Of a DNA stretch of 64,000 bases, positions 44,178 to 53,321 are shown in pieces (position 1 is the stretch's first letter; each line of letters starts with the position of its first letter). The notes below the pieces were generated by a model that saw nothing but the letters and a program-made list of their open reading frames with translations, made no database searches and was not told the origin of the DNA. Origin of the DNA: JAHEAO01 sp942492375 (GTDB lineage: Bacteria > Pseudomonadota > Alphaproteobacteria > Rhodobacterales > Rhodobacteraceae). A program made the position numbers and the translations under genes. The stretch lies in the NCBI GenBank assembly GCA_942492375.1, contig CALOEL010000014.1:744001-808000 (forward strand). The letters run 5' to 3'.

Positions 44178-44798
44178 GTGACCAAACGCACGTCTGCCAA
44201 GTATAAGATCGACCGCCGGATGGGCGAGAACATCTGGGGTCGTCCGAAATCCCCGGTCAACCGCCGCGAATACGGCCCCGGCCAGCACGGCCAGCGCCGC
44301 AAGGGCAAGCTTTCCGACTTCGGCCTGCAGCTGCGCGCCAAGCAGAAGCTGAAGGGCTATTACGGCGATGTCACCGAAAAGCAGTTCCGCCGCATCTATG
44401 CCGAGGCCGAGCGCGTCAAGGGCGATACCGGCGAGAACCTGATCGGTCTCTTGGAACGCCGTCTGGACGCCGTCGTCTACCGCGCCAAGTTCGTGCCGAC
44501 CGTCTTCGCCGCGCGCCAGTTCGTGAACCATGGCCATGTCAAGGTGAACGGCACCCGCGTCAACATCGCGTCCTACCGCGTCAAGGAAGGCGACGTGATT
44601 GAGGTTCGCGACAAGTCCAAGCAGATCGCGATGGTGCTGGAAGCCGCCGGTCTGGCCGAGCGTGATGTGCCCGATTATCTGGATGTCGACCATTCGAAGA
44701 TGACCGCGACGTTCGTCCGCACGCCTTCGCTGGGCGACGTGCCCTATCCGGTGATGATGGAACCGAACCTCGTCGTCGAATATTACGCCAAGAACTAA
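44178..44798 (+). CDS. rpsD: 30S ribosomal protein S4
   Basis: A 206-residue primary 16S rRNA-binding protein needed to start small-subunit assembly. N-terminal TKRTSAKYKIDRRMGENIWG and REYGPGQHGQRRKGKLSDFG. The S4 RNA-binding domain is at residues ~95-160 (RLDAVVYRAKFVPTVFAARQ, VNHGHVKVNGTRVNIASY). It stands alone with its own promoter, a structured leader that may allow autoregulation by S4, and a strong terminator. The frame is intact although the genes on either side (nrdJ and hss) are broken. Confidence 0.97.
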   Translation: MTKRTSAKYKIDRRMGENIWGRPKSPVNRREYGPGQHGQRRKGKLSDFGLQLRAKQKLKGYYGDVTEKQFRRIYAEAERVKGDTGENLIGLLERRLDAVVYRAKFVPTVFAARQFVNHGHVKVNGTRVNIASYRVKEGDVIEVRDKSKQIAMVLEAAGLAERDVPDYLDVDHSKMTATFVRTPSLGDVPYPVMMEPNLVVEYYAKN

Positions 44799-44822
44799 GG
44801 TCTCTGACCGACCGTCTTACGG

Positions 44823-44850
44823 GGCCGCGCCGAACCGGCGCGGCCTTTCT
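44823..44850 (+). terminator. Rho-independent terminator after rpsD
   Basis: Perfect 10-bp stem GGCCGCGCCG / CGGCGCGGCC with loop AAC, then TTTCT. It starts 25 nt after the rpsD stop. Confidence 0.88.
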
Positions 44851-44897
44851 CGTTTCAGGGGCCGACCAGCCTCGGAAAACCCGAAAGGACCCGCATC

Positions 44898-46372
44898 ATG
44901 GCCGCATCCCATCCCGTCTATCACCGCATCGAAGGGCCGATCGTCCTGATCGGCTATGGCTCGATCGGCCGTGGCACACTGCCGCTGATCGAACGGCATT
45001 TCGATTTCGACCGCGACAAGCTGATCGTCATCGAACCGAACAAGGCCGTCGCCCGCGATCTGACCGCGCGCGGGGTCCGGCATCTGCAGGTGGCGCTGAC
45101 CAGCGGATAACTACCGCGAGGTACTTGGCGGGATCTTCGAAGAAGGAAGGGGTTCTGCGTCAACCTCTGGGTCGATACCTCGTCGCTCGACATGATGGTA
45201 TCTGCCGCGAGATGGGCGTGCCTTACATCGACACGGTCGTGGAGCCCTGGGCCGGCTATTATTTCGACACCGAGGACAACGCCGCCCGCACCAACTACGC
45301 GTTGCGGCAAGCAGTCCGGGACGAGGCTGCGGCGAATCCCGGGGGAACGACGGCAGTGTCATGCTGCGGCGCCAATCCCGGCATGGTCAGCTGGTTTGTC
45401 AAAGAGGCACTGCTGATCCTTGCGGGCGATCTGGGGCGGGATGCAACACCGCCGACCGACCGCGGGGGCTGGTCGAAGCTGATGCAGTCCCTTGGCGTCG
45501 AGGGGGTTCACATCGCCGAGCGCGACACCCAGGTACGGCTCGAACCCCGCGCGCCGGGGCATTTCGTCAACACCTGGTCGGTAGAGGGTTTCATCGCCGA
45601 GGGCTTCCAGCCTGCCGAGTTGGGATGGGGCACGCACGAGAAGTGGATGCCAGAGAATGCCAGCGGCTACACCAAGGGCTGTCAGGCAGGGATCTGGCTG
45701 GCCCAGCCCGGCGCAAACACCCGCGTGCGGACCTGGTGCCCGACGCCCGGGCCGCAATTCGGCTACCTCGTCACCCACAACGAGGCGATTTCAATTGCCG
45801 ACTACTACACCGTCGGCGATCCGGCCAAGCCGGAGTTTCGCCCGACCTGCCACTACGCCTACCACCCCTGCGACGACGCGGTTCTTTCGCTGCACGAGAT
45901 GTTCGGCTCGAACCAGATCCAGGAGGTTCACCACATTCTCGAGCCCGAGGAGATCGTCGACGGGATCGACGAATTGGGCGTGCTGCTTTACGGGCATGAC
46001 AGGAACGCCCTGTGGTACGGATCGCGCCTGTCGAACGCCGAGGCGCGCGAACTTGCGCCAGAGCAGAACGCGACGGGTCTTCAGGTCAGCTCTGCGGTTC
46101 TGGCCGGCATGGTCTGGGCGCTGGAAAACCCGGATGCGGGCATCGTCGAGACCGACGAGATGGACCACGCCCGGTGCCTTGAGGTGCAGCGCCCCTATCT
46201 TGGCCCGGTCGAGGCGCATTACACCGACTGGACGCCGCTGACCGACCGCCCGGCTTTGTTCCCCGAGGATATCGACGAAAGCGACCCCTGGCAGTTCCGC
46301 AGCGGTGAAACATCTGGCCATGGCCAGCCGAGGCCGCTAGAAGACCCCGGACTGCAAGGGCCTCCGACATGA
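44898..46372 (+). pseudogene. hss: Homospermidine synthase with clustered frameshifts
   Basis: Makes homospermidine from two putrescines (or spermidine plus putrescine) with NAD. The N-terminal Rossmann part is intact (IVLIGYGSIGRGTLPLIERH, VIEPNKAVARDLTARGV). Near 45105 one extra base gives an early stop. About two further single-base losses, near 45145 and 45200, are needed to recover NYREVLGGIF, GFCVNLWVDTSSLDMM and CREMGVPYIDTVVEPWAGYY. From there the frame runs intact to TGA 46372 (WLAQPGANTRVRTWCPTPGP, HHILEPEEIVDGIDELG). About 490 codons overall fits the family. It overlaps hisC by ATGA. All damage lies within about 100 bp, so a local sequence error must be considered. Confidence 0.88.
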
Positions 46373-47457
46373 ACCAGACGATAACGCCCCAACCCGGCAT
46401 CATGGAAATTGCGCCCTATCAGGGCGGCGCGAGCCATGTCGAAGGGGTCGCGGAAGTCGTCAAGCTGTCGTCGAACGAGAACCCGTTCGGCCCCGGCCAG
46501 AAAGCCCGCGAGGCCTTTGCGAAGACCGTGCACAAGCTGCACCGCTATCCCTCGACCGACCATGCGGCGCTGCGCCGGGCCATCGCCGAGGTGCATGGTC
46601 TGGATGCCGACCGGATCATCTGCGGCGCCGGGTCGGACGAGATCATCACCTTTCTCTGCCAGGCCTATGCCGGTCCGGGCGACGAGGTGATCCATACCGA
46701 ACATGGCTTCTCGATGTACCGGATTTCGACCCTTGCCGCCGGCGCGACGCCGGTCGAGGTGCGCGAGCGCGAGAGGGTCGTGGACGTGGATGCGATCCTG
46801 GCCGCCTGCACCGAACGCACCCGGCTTGTCTTCATCGCCAACCCCGCCAATCCCACCGGCACGATGATCGGCGGCAACGAGGTCGCGCGGCTGGCCGATG
46901 GCCTGCCGCCGCAGGCGATCCTGGTGCTCGATGGCGCCTATGCCGATTACGTCGAGGGTTTCGACGGCGGCGCGGCACTGATCGAGCGGCGCGACAACGT
47001 GGTGATGACCCGGACCTTCTCGAAGCTCTACGGTCTTGGCGGCCTGCGCATCGGCTGGGGTTACGGACCGCAACCGATCATCGACGTCCTGAACCGGGTT
47101 CGCGGGCCGTTCAACCTGTCCGCCACCCAACTTGAAACCGCCGAGGCCGCGATCCGTGACCGGGACTATGCGGCGAAATGCCGGACCGAGAACGCGCGGC
47201 TGCGGGTCTGGCTGGCCGAGGCGCTGGCGGAACTCGGGATCCCGTCGGACACGTCCTGCGCCAACTTCATCCTCGCCCGGTTTCACGACCGGGAAGAAGC
47301 GGAGGCCTGCGACGATTATCTGCAATCGCAAGGGCTGATCGTCCGTCGCGTCGCGGGTTACAAGCTGCCGTACTGCCTGCGCATCACCATCGGCGACGAA
47401 AGCAGTTGCCGTCGCGTCGCGCATGCCATCGCCGCTTTCAAAGAGGCGCGCGGATGA
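46369..47457 (+). CDS. hisC: Histidinol-phosphate aminotransferase
   Basis: A PLP-dependent 362-residue enzyme that transaminates imidazole-acetol phosphate in histidine synthesis; many relatives also act on aromatic amino acids. Motifs: VVKLSSNENPFGPGQKARE, AGSDEIITFLCQAYAGPGDE, FIANPANPTGTMI, and the PLP-lysine region in TRTFSKLYGLGGLRIGWGY. The ATG at 46369 overlaps the hss stop, and its own stop overlaps the tyrA start. Placement before tyrA suggests a shared role in tyrosine and phenylalanine synthesis. Confidence 0.93.
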   Translation: MNQTITPQPGIMEIAPYQGGASHVEGVAEVVKLSSNENPFGPGQKAREAFAKTVHKLHRYPSTDHAALRRAIAEVHGLDADRIICGAGSDEIITFLCQAYAGPGDEVIHTEHGFSMYRISTLAAGATPVEVRERERVVDVDAILAACTERTRLVFIANPANPTGTMIGGNEVARLADGLPPQAILVLDGAYADYVEGFDGGAALIERRDNVVMTRTFSKLYGLGGLRIGWGYGPQPIIDVLNRVRGPFNLSATQLETAEAAIRDRDYAAKCRTENARLRVWLAEALAELGIPSDTSCANFILARFHDREEAEACDDYLQSQGLIVRRVAGYKLPYCLRITIGDESSCRRVAHAIAAFKEARG

Positions 47458-48374
47458 GTGTGATTTACGACCGCGTCGCCCTGATCGGTCTGGGCCTGAT
47501 CGCCTCGTCAATGCACTGGGCGATGAACCGGGGAGAGATCGCGGGCCATGTGGTCGGCTATGCCCGCTCTGCCGAAACGCGCGATACGGCGCGCGAAATC
47601 GGGTTGTGCGACAGTGTCGTGGATGATCTGGCCGAGGCCGTGAAGGATGCCGATCTGGTCGTTCTGGCCATGCCGGTCGGTGCGATGGAAGACGTGGCAA
47701 GGGCCATCGGCCCGCATCTGAAAGCCGGAGCCACGGTGACCGACGTGGGCTCGGTGAAACGCGCGGTGATCGAGGCCGTCGCACCGCACATGCCGGAAAA
47801 CGTCCATTTCATCCCCGGTCACCCGCTGGCAGGAACCGAGCATTCCGGGCCCCGATCGGGTTTTGCCGAACTCTTTGACAATCGCTGGTGTCTTCTGGTG
47901 CCGGATGAGGCGACAGATACTCAGGCGCTCGCCCGTCTGACCCGCTTCTGGGAGGCGTTGGGCGCCCATGTCGACGTGATGGATGCAGACCACCACGACC
48001 TCGTTCTGGCCGTGACCAGCCACGCGCCGCACCTCATCGCCTATACGATGGTCGGGGTCGCCGACGACCTGCGCCGCGTGACCGACACCGAGGTCATCAA
48101 GTATTCCGCGGCCGGCTTTCGCGATTTCACCCGCATCGCCGCCTCGGACCCGACGATGTGGCGCGACGTGTTCCTGACCAACAGGGATGCGACGCTGGAA
48201 ATCCTTGGCCGCTTCACCGAAGAGCTTTTCGCCTTGCAGCGCGCGATCAGGACCGGGGATGGCGACCATTTGTTCGACTATTTCACCCGCACCCGGGCGA
48301 TCCGGCGGGGGATCATCCAGGCGGGGCAGGACACCGCCGCACCCGATTTTGGACGTGGAGGAAGCAAGCCATGA
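47454..48374 (+). CDS. tyrA: Prephenate/arogenate dehydrogenase
   Basis: A 306-residue NAD(P)-dependent enzyme of tyrosine synthesis. N-terminal Rossmann motif VALIGLGLIASSMHWAMNRG, then VVLAMPVGAMEDVARAI and the substrate-binding VDVGSVKRAVIEAV-like block TVTDVGSVKRAVIEAVAPHM. The catalytic His lies in FIPGHPLAGTEHSGP, followed by VTSHAPHLIAYTMV in the dimer domain. Overlaps hisC by ATGA at 47454-47457, and the next gene starts within its stop codon. The long upstream frame extension is not used. Confidence 0.94.
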   Translation: MSVIYDRVALIGLGLIASSMHWAMNRGEIAGHVVGYARSAETRDTAREIGLCDSVVDDLAEAVKDADLVVLAMPVGAMEDVARAIGPHLKAGATVTDVGSVKRAVIEAVAPHMPENVHFIPGHPLAGTEHSGPRSGFAELFDNRWCLLVPDEATDTQALARLTRFWEALGAHVDVMDADHHDLVLAVTSHAPHLIAYTMVGVADDLRRVTDTEVIKYSAAGFRDFTRIAASDPTMWRDVFLTNRDATLEILGRFTEELFALQRAIRTGDGDHLFDYFTRTRAIRRGIIQAGQDTAAPDFGRGGSKP

Positions 48375-49249
48375 TGCGTCGGTTTACTGTCATGACCGTT
48401 TTTCTGGCCGGATTGGCGGCTTCGACCGTCTTGGCGGATGCGCCCGGTTCATCGCTTCGGCCCGAGCCGCGGCCAGAGGGCGACACGACCCAGGGCGATG
48501 TAGAAGTCGGGCGCATGGCGACCGACCTGATGCGTCCGCGCACGCGGCCGGCCCCTGAAGCCGCACGGCACACAGCGCCGGAAACGATCGTTCTGGTCGC
48601 CAGTCGGGCTGCCGTTCTCCGCTCGATCCGGCCCGAAGGCCGGCCGGAGGACCTGAAGGTCCAGAGGGTCGCGCAAGCATCGGCGGTGCAGACCCAGCCC
48701 GCCCCGGTGATCACTCAGGGCGTCAAGGGCGCACTTTGCGGGGTAAAGGGAATTGACGGCGTGAAGCTTGCGCCGATCGCCGGGCGGATCAAGGGCTGCG
48801 GTGTGGCCGAGCCGGTCAAGGTCACCTCGGTGGATGGTGTCTTGCTGACAACCCCGGCGGTCATGGACTGCACTACTGCGCAGGCTCTCAACACCTGGGT
48901 GGTCCGCGGCGCGAAGCCAAGTGTCGGGCGGCTGGGCGGCGGCATCGGCGCGCTGAAGGTGGCCGCCCATTACTCCTGCCGGACACGGAACAATCAGAAG
49001 GGACGGAAGATTTCCGAACATGGCAAGGGGCATGCCATCGACATCTCGGCGATCATCCTGAGAAACGGTGCGGCGATCTCGGTTCTGAATGGCTGGCGCG
49101 ACGCGGCGCAGGGCAAGGTGCTGAAGGCGATGCACAAAGCGGCCTGCGGACCGTTCGGAACCGTGCTGGGACCGAATGCCAACCGGTTCCACCAGGATCA
49201 CTTCCATTTCGACACGGCACGCTACCGCAGCGGAAGCTACTGCCGCTAG
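48371..49249 (+). CDS. Exported extensin-like domain protein
   Basis: A 292-residue protein with a signal peptide (residues 1-22, ending STVLADA). A low-complexity proline/arginine-rich region follows (about residues 25-115). The C-terminal extensin-like domain has paired cysteines and the block NQKGRKISEHGKGHAIDISA, then ACGPFGTVLGPNANRFHQDH and FHFD. The histidine/aspartate arrangement resembles M15-type peptidases, so a peptidoglycan-related role is possible. The ATG at 48371 overlaps the tyrA stop. Its stop overlaps that of the convergent YcaQ-like gene. Confidence 0.85.
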   Translation: MMRRFTVMTVFLAGLAASTVLADAPGSSLRPEPRPEGDTTQGDVEVGRMATDLMRPRTRPAPEAARHTAPETIVLVASRAAVLRSIRPEGRPEDLKVQRVAQASAVQTQPAPVITQGVKGALCGVKGIDGVKLAPIAGRIKGCGVAEPVKVTSVDGVLLTTPAVMDCTTAQALNTWVVRGAKPSVGRLGGGIGALKVAAHYSCRTRNNQKGRKISEHGKGHAIDISAIILRNGAAISVLNGWRDAAQGKVLKAMHKAACGPFGTVLGPNANRFHQDHFHFDTARYRSGSYCR

Positions 49250-50448
49250 ACGCGGCGCCATCCCTTCGCGAACTCCACCTCCTGAACGCCCGCAAGCCGG
49301 GCGGTTCGGTCAAGCGCCGCTTCCAGCCGTTGCATCCGACCCTTGCCGAGCGGAATTCCCGCTTCGGGCCAGAAGGCCGTGACATTCAGGCGTCCCTCTG
49401 CACGGTCGCATTTCATGTCGATCCGGCCGATCAGCCGGTCGCCCTCCAGGACGGGAAAGACATAGTATCCGTATTGCCGTTTTGCCGCCGGGACGAAGAC
49501 CTCGATCCGGTAGAAGAAGCCGAACAGGCGTTCGGCGCGGTTGCGGTCGCGCAGGGCGGGGTCGAACGGGCTCAGGATGCGGATCATCCCCGGCGGGTCG
49601 GGCGGATCCTGGACCTCTGGCAGTTCGGGCCGCGCGAATGAGCGGCGGAGCGCGCCGTCAGCGCCGGTCACCTCGATCTCGATAAGCCGGCGTGCCGCGA
49701 TTTCTTGGGCGCACCAGTCGCGGGCCTCGGCAGGAGTGACCTTGGCCCAGAAGGCCGCGATCTCGCCTGCAGTGGCGAATCCGAGCCGGTCGAGCGCCGA
49801 GGCGCAGGCCCAGGCGACGGTTTCCTGCGGATCGGGGCGATCTGCATGAACCGCGTCCGGCATGACATTCTCGGTCAGGTCGTAGACCTTTCGGAACGCC
49901 TCGCGCCGGGTCACGCAAAGCTGGCCGCTGCGCCAAAGGTATTCCAGCGCGGTCTTCGATGGGTGCCAGTCCCACCAGCCGCCCGATCCGCGCGTCTCGC
50001 CCTCGCCGACATCGGCCGAGCCGGCGGGGCCATGGGTCCGGATGTGCTGAAGAACGGCGTCGAAGCGGCTCTCGAACCCGTCGCGCCGCCAGTTCTTCCA
50101 CCGGGCCTTCAGCGCTTCCGCGTCGCGATCGAACCGCAGCCGCCAATGCGGGAAGAACTCGGTCGGGATGACCGCCGCATCATGGGTCCAATGCTCGAAC
50201 AGGCAGCGGTCGCGTTCCAGCAGCGGGCGCAGATGCGATGGGCGATATGCGGTGCGCCTGGCATGAAGGATCATGTGATGGGCCCGCTCGACCGTGTTGA
50301 TGCTGTCGACCTGCACGAAGCCGAGATCGCGGATCACGCCCAGAAGGTCGGCACCCCGCGCCGGGCCGGAAGGTGCCGCTGCCAGCCCGTGCCGATCAAG
50401 GAAGACCCGGCGCGCAACGCTGTTCGACAGGACCGGCCGCGCCGCCAT
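49246..50448 (-). CDS. YcaQ-like winged-helix DNA glycosylase
   Basis: A 400-residue protein of the HTH_42/YcaQ (AlkX) family, which unhooks interstrand crosslinks and bulky alkyl adducts. Features: N-terminal LGFVQVDSINTVERAHHMIL (the QVD-type catalytic region), EHWTHDAAVIPTEFFPHWR and LWRSGQLCVTRREAFRKVYD. C-terminal: RILSPFDPALRDRNRAERLF, FYRIEVFVPAAKRQYGYYV and GRIDMKCDRAEGRLNV. The ATG at 50448 overlaps the stop of the DUF2125 gene (TGATG), so the two form an operon. Confidence 0.88.
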   Translation of the reverse strand: MAARPVLSNSVARRVFLDRHGLAAAPSGPARGADLLGVIRDLGFVQVDSINTVERAHHMILHARRTAYRPSHLRPLLERDRCLFEHWTHDAAVIPTEFFPHWRLRFDRDAEALKARWKNWRRDGFESRFDAVLQHIRTHGPAGSADVGEGETRGSGGWWDWHPSKTALEYLWRSGQLCVTRREAFRKVYDLTENVMPDAVHADRPDPQETVAWACASALDRLGFATAGEIAAFWAKVTPAEARDWCAQEIAARRLIEIEVTGADGALRRSFARPELPEVQDPPDPPGMIRILSPFDPALRDRNRAERLFGFFYRIEVFVPAAKRQYGYYVFPVLEGDRLIGRIDMKCDRAEGRLNVTAFWPEAGIPLGKGRMQRLEAALDRTARLAGVQEVEFAKGWRRV

Positions 50449-51449
50449 CAGCGGATGACCAGCCGTGGCGCGGTACCAAGCGGGATCGGTCCGAAAGTGA
50501 CGATGCCGTTCTGGAAAGACAGCGGCGCGTCCAGCGTCTCGGGGCTGCCGGAAAGGCCGGCCAGAAGCTCCAGCGCGCGCTCCAGCGCGCCTTCGAGCCC
50601 GTCCGCGACAAGCCCGGTCGCCACGGCGACATCCAGCATCTCGCGCCAGTTTCGTGCCCGTACAGTGATCCGCCCGGTGGGAATGCCGGCGCCATCGACC
50701 GTCAGCTCGCCCGCCGCCTGAAGGTCCATCCCGCCCCATTTCGCATCCAGCCGGTTCAGGTCGAAGGCGGTGATCTGCGGCCGGCGGTCTTCCACTGCGA
50801 AGCGGTTCCAAGGGGCATCGAAGGCAATGGTCGTCTCGATATGGATCCGGTCGAACACCTGTGGCAGGCTGCCGGAAGGGTCGAGCGCGTCGAGCAGATC
50901 GCGGGACGGGCGCAGCCCTACCGCGTCAAAGCCAATGTCATGCGTGTTTGGCCTGCCAACGGTCTGACGCGTGCCCAGGCTTCCGCTCTCCAGACTGGCG
51001 GACCATCCATCGGTCGAGGCAAGCTTCACGTCCGACAGTTCCACCACGGCGCGGTCAAGCTCCAGCGAGGTATCGGGCTGCAGCACGAGCGAACCGCGGA
51101 ACGTGTCCGCGGTGACAGAGATCCGTTGCAAGGGGGTTGCGACGGTCTGCTCTCCGGGCCAGACCGCGATGATGTGATTGGGCCTGTAGGAGAGCGCCAG
51201 GATCTGAAAGACGGGCGCGGACCAGGCCAGGCCGGTTTCGGGGTCGGCCAGATGCAGTTCGGTGATGGTGGTGTCGAAACGGTTCGGGAAGCCGCGCGTC
51301 TCGAGGCTGGAATAATCGGCGACCCAACCTTCTTCGCGCCGTTCCTCGATCCAGTTGGCAAGGCTGCTCTCGACAGCCCGCGCGCCGATGAACCAGTAGC
51401 CGCCCCAGGCCGCGGCGACAAGCAGAACGACAACAAGCAAAATCCGCAT
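50448..51449 (-). CDS. DUF2125 domain protein, membrane-anchored
   Basis: A 333-residue protein with one N-terminal hydrophobic segment (ILLVVVLLVAAAWGGYWFIG) acting as anchor or uncleaved signal. The periplasmic part fits DUF2125: GFPNRFDTTITELHLADP, VFQILALSYRPNHIIAVWPG and ADTFRGSLVLQPDTSLELDR. Function unknown. The fold is probably a long beta-sheet groove like AsmA-type envelope proteins (inference). First gene of a two-gene minus-strand unit with the YcaQ-like gene, divergent from the cyclotransferase gene at 51514. Confidence 0.83.
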   Translation of the reverse strand: MRILLVVVLLVAAAWGGYWFIGARAVESSLANWIEERREEGWVADYSSLETRGFPNRFDTTITELHLADPETGLAWSAPVFQILALSYRPNHIIAVWPGEQTVATPLQRISVTADTFRGSLVLQPDTSLELDRAVVELSDVKLASTDGWSASLESGSLGTRQTVGRPNTHDIGFDAVGLRPSRDLLDALDPSGSLPQVFDRIHIETTIAFDAPWNRFAVEDRRPQITAFDLNRLDAKWGGMDLQAAGELTVDGAGIPTGRITVRARNWREMLDVAVATGLVADGLEGALERALELLAGLSGSPETLDAPLSFQNGIVTFGPIPLGTAPRLVIR

Positions 51450-51513
51450 TCCGGCCCCTTTCGTCTGCCTGCCGGGTCGTGTTTATAGTCCCCCGCGGGA
51501 GAGGGCCAGAGGC

Positions 51514-52059
51514 ATGACTGACCAATCATTATGGGTGTTCGGCTACGGTTCGCTGATGTGGAACCCGGGCTTCGATTGCGCCGAACGGGCGATCGCACGG
51601 CTGGACGGGTTTGCGCGCAGCTTCTGCATGCGGTCGATCCATCACCGCGGCACCCCCGAGGCGCCGGGTCTGGTTCTGGCACTCGATCCTGCTGGCCATG
51701 CCAGTTGCGAGGGGCTGGCCCTGAGAGTGACGCCTGGTACCGAAACCGCGACACTGGACTATCTGCGCGAGCGGGAACTGATCTCCTCGGCCTATCTTGA
51801 ACTGACCCATCAGCTGACCCTGACCGATGGCCGCGAGGTGGATGCGGTGACCTTCGTCGTCGATACCGACCATGTTCAGTATTGCGGCGGGCTGCCGCTG
51901 GAAGAGCAGGCCGGCATAATCGCCCACGCCGTCGGCGGAAGGGGGCCAAATGCCGAATACCTTTACAATACCGCCGCGCATCTGGCCAAGCTGGGCATCC
52001 ACGATCCCGATCTCGACTGGCTGTCGCGCCGGGTCCGGGAACTGGCAGGAACGTCCTGA
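51514..52059 (+). CDS. ChaC-like gamma-glutamylcyclotransferase
   Basis: A 181-residue cytoplasmic enzyme. The substrate loop is LWVFGYGSLMWNPGFDCAER. The catalytic Glu lies in the conserved RERELISSAYLELTHQL segment. Further family blocks are AVTFVVDTDHVQYCGGLPLE and GPNAEYLYNTAAHLAKLGI. ChaC enzymes degrade glutathione to 5-oxoproline and Cys-Gly. The ATG at 51514 follows GAGAGGG. Its neighbours do not add functional information. Confidence 0.88.
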   Translation: MTDQSLWVFGYGSLMWNPGFDCAERAIARLDGFARSFCMRSIHHRGTPEAPGLVLALDPAGHASCEGLALRVTPGTETATLDYLRERELISSAYLELTHQLTLTDGREVDAVTFVVDTDHVQYCGGLPLEEQAGIIAHAVGGRGPNAEYLYNTAAHLAKLGIHDPDLDWLSRRVRELAGTS

Positions 52060-52132
52060 CAATCGGTAGTTGGCAGCCGTCACAATGGGCCCTATCCTGC
52101 CTGGAACAACAATAGGGTCAGGAAACGTCCAC

Positions 52133-53317
52133 ATGGACCAGCCGGATCGCGAGGCCGAGTTCTTTTTCGCCCAACCTGTCCGCCAGATCACCTTCATGCT
52201 GATCGTTCTGGCGCTTGTCGGCTTTGGCGCCTATGTCGCCTTTCCGCGTGTCGCGCCCGTCTTTCTGGCCAACCCCTACCTGAATGGCTTCATCATGCTG
52301 GTCTTCCTGATCGGCGTGGTCGCCTGTTTCTGGCAGGTGTTCCAGTTGACCAGCTCGGTCAGCTGGATCGAAGGCTTCGCCGCAAACCGGCCCGGACATG
52401 ACATGGTCGCGCCGCCGCGCCTGCTGGCGCCGCTGGCCGCGCTCTTGCGCAGCCGAGGGGCCCGGATGCATATGAGCTCGTCGTCGGCGCGCTCGATCCT
52501 CGATTCCGTGGCGACCCGGATCGACGAAGCGCGCGATATCACGCGTTATCTGACGAGCCTTCTGATCTTCCTGGGTCTGCTCGGCACGTTCTATGGTCTC
52601 GCCACCACGGTTCCGGCGGTGGTCGAGACGATCCGCTCTCTGGCGCCGCAGGAAGGCGAGGAAGGCGTCGAGATATTCTCGCGCCTGATGACAGGGCTGG
52701 AAAAGCAGTTGGGCGGGATGGGGATCGCCTTTGCCTCGTCACTGCTCGGTCTTGCCGGGTCGCTGGTGGTCGGGTTGCTGGAACTCTTCGCCAGTCATGG
52801 GCAGAACCGTTTCTACCGGGAGCTGGAGGAATGGCTGTCCACGATAACGCGGCTCGGCTTTTCCGGCGGCGATGCCGACGGTGCGCTGGATCATGGCGCC
52901 ACGGGTGTGCTGCTGGAACATCTGGCCGAGCAGATGGAAGCGTTCCAGCGCCTGCAGGCGCAGAACGATGCCAGCCGGTCAAATCTTGACGGGCGGCTTG
53001 AACGGCTGGCCGAGGGCGTTGAAGGTCTGATCAGCAAGCTAGAAGGTCCCGATCAGACCGGCGCCGCTTTGGCGCGGGTGGCAGAGGGTCAGGAACGGCT
53101 GGTCGAAGTGCTCGAAGAGGGCAATCAGAGCGGCGCGCATGTGGATGCCGAAAGCCGGATGCGGTTGCGCTCGATCGACGTTCAGCTTTTGCGGATTCTC
53201 GAGGAAATGTCGGCGGGACGCCAGGAGACGCTGGCCGATCTGCGCACCGATATCAGCGCACTCAACCGAACAGTGCGTCAGATCGCCCGCGACGGTCCAC
53301 CGGTGAGAAAGGGGTAA
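52133..53317 (+). CDS. MotA/TolQ/ExbB-like ion-channel subunit
   Basis: A 394-residue membrane protein with four hydrophobic segments: QITFMLIVLALVGFGAYVAF (~15-35), FIMLVFLIGVVACFWQVFQL (~50-70), YLTSLLIFLGLLGTFYGLAT (~140-160) and GIAFASSLLGLAGSLVVGLL (~200-220). The last two carry the MotA/ExbB fold signature. A long cytoplasmic tail (~230-394) is rich in heptad-like Leu/Glu (LLEHLAEQMEAFQRLQAQND). It probably assembles a pentamer around the MotB-like partner encoded 4 nt downstream, using proton or sodium flow. The ATG at 52133 is the first that fits; the frame is open upstream. Confidence 0.85.
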   Translation: MDQPDREAEFFFAQPVRQITFMLIVLALVGFGAYVAFPRVAPVFLANPYLNGFIMLVFLIGVVACFWQVFQLTSSVSWIEGFAANRPGHDMVAPPRLLAPLAALLRSRGARMHMSSSSARSILDSVATRIDEARDITRYLTSLLIFLGLLGTFYGLATTVPAVVETIRSLAPQEGEEGVEIFSRLMTGLEKQLGGMGIAFASSLLGLAGSLVVGLLELFASHGQNRFYRELEEWLSTITRLGFSGGDADGALDHGATGVLLEHLAEQMEAFQRLQAQNDASRSNLDGRLERLAEGVEGLISKLEGPDQTGAALARVAEGQERLVEVLEEGNQSGAHVDAESRMRLRSIDVQLLRILEEMSAGRQETLADLRTDISALNRTVRQIARDGPPVRKG

Positions 53318-53321
53318 GGCC

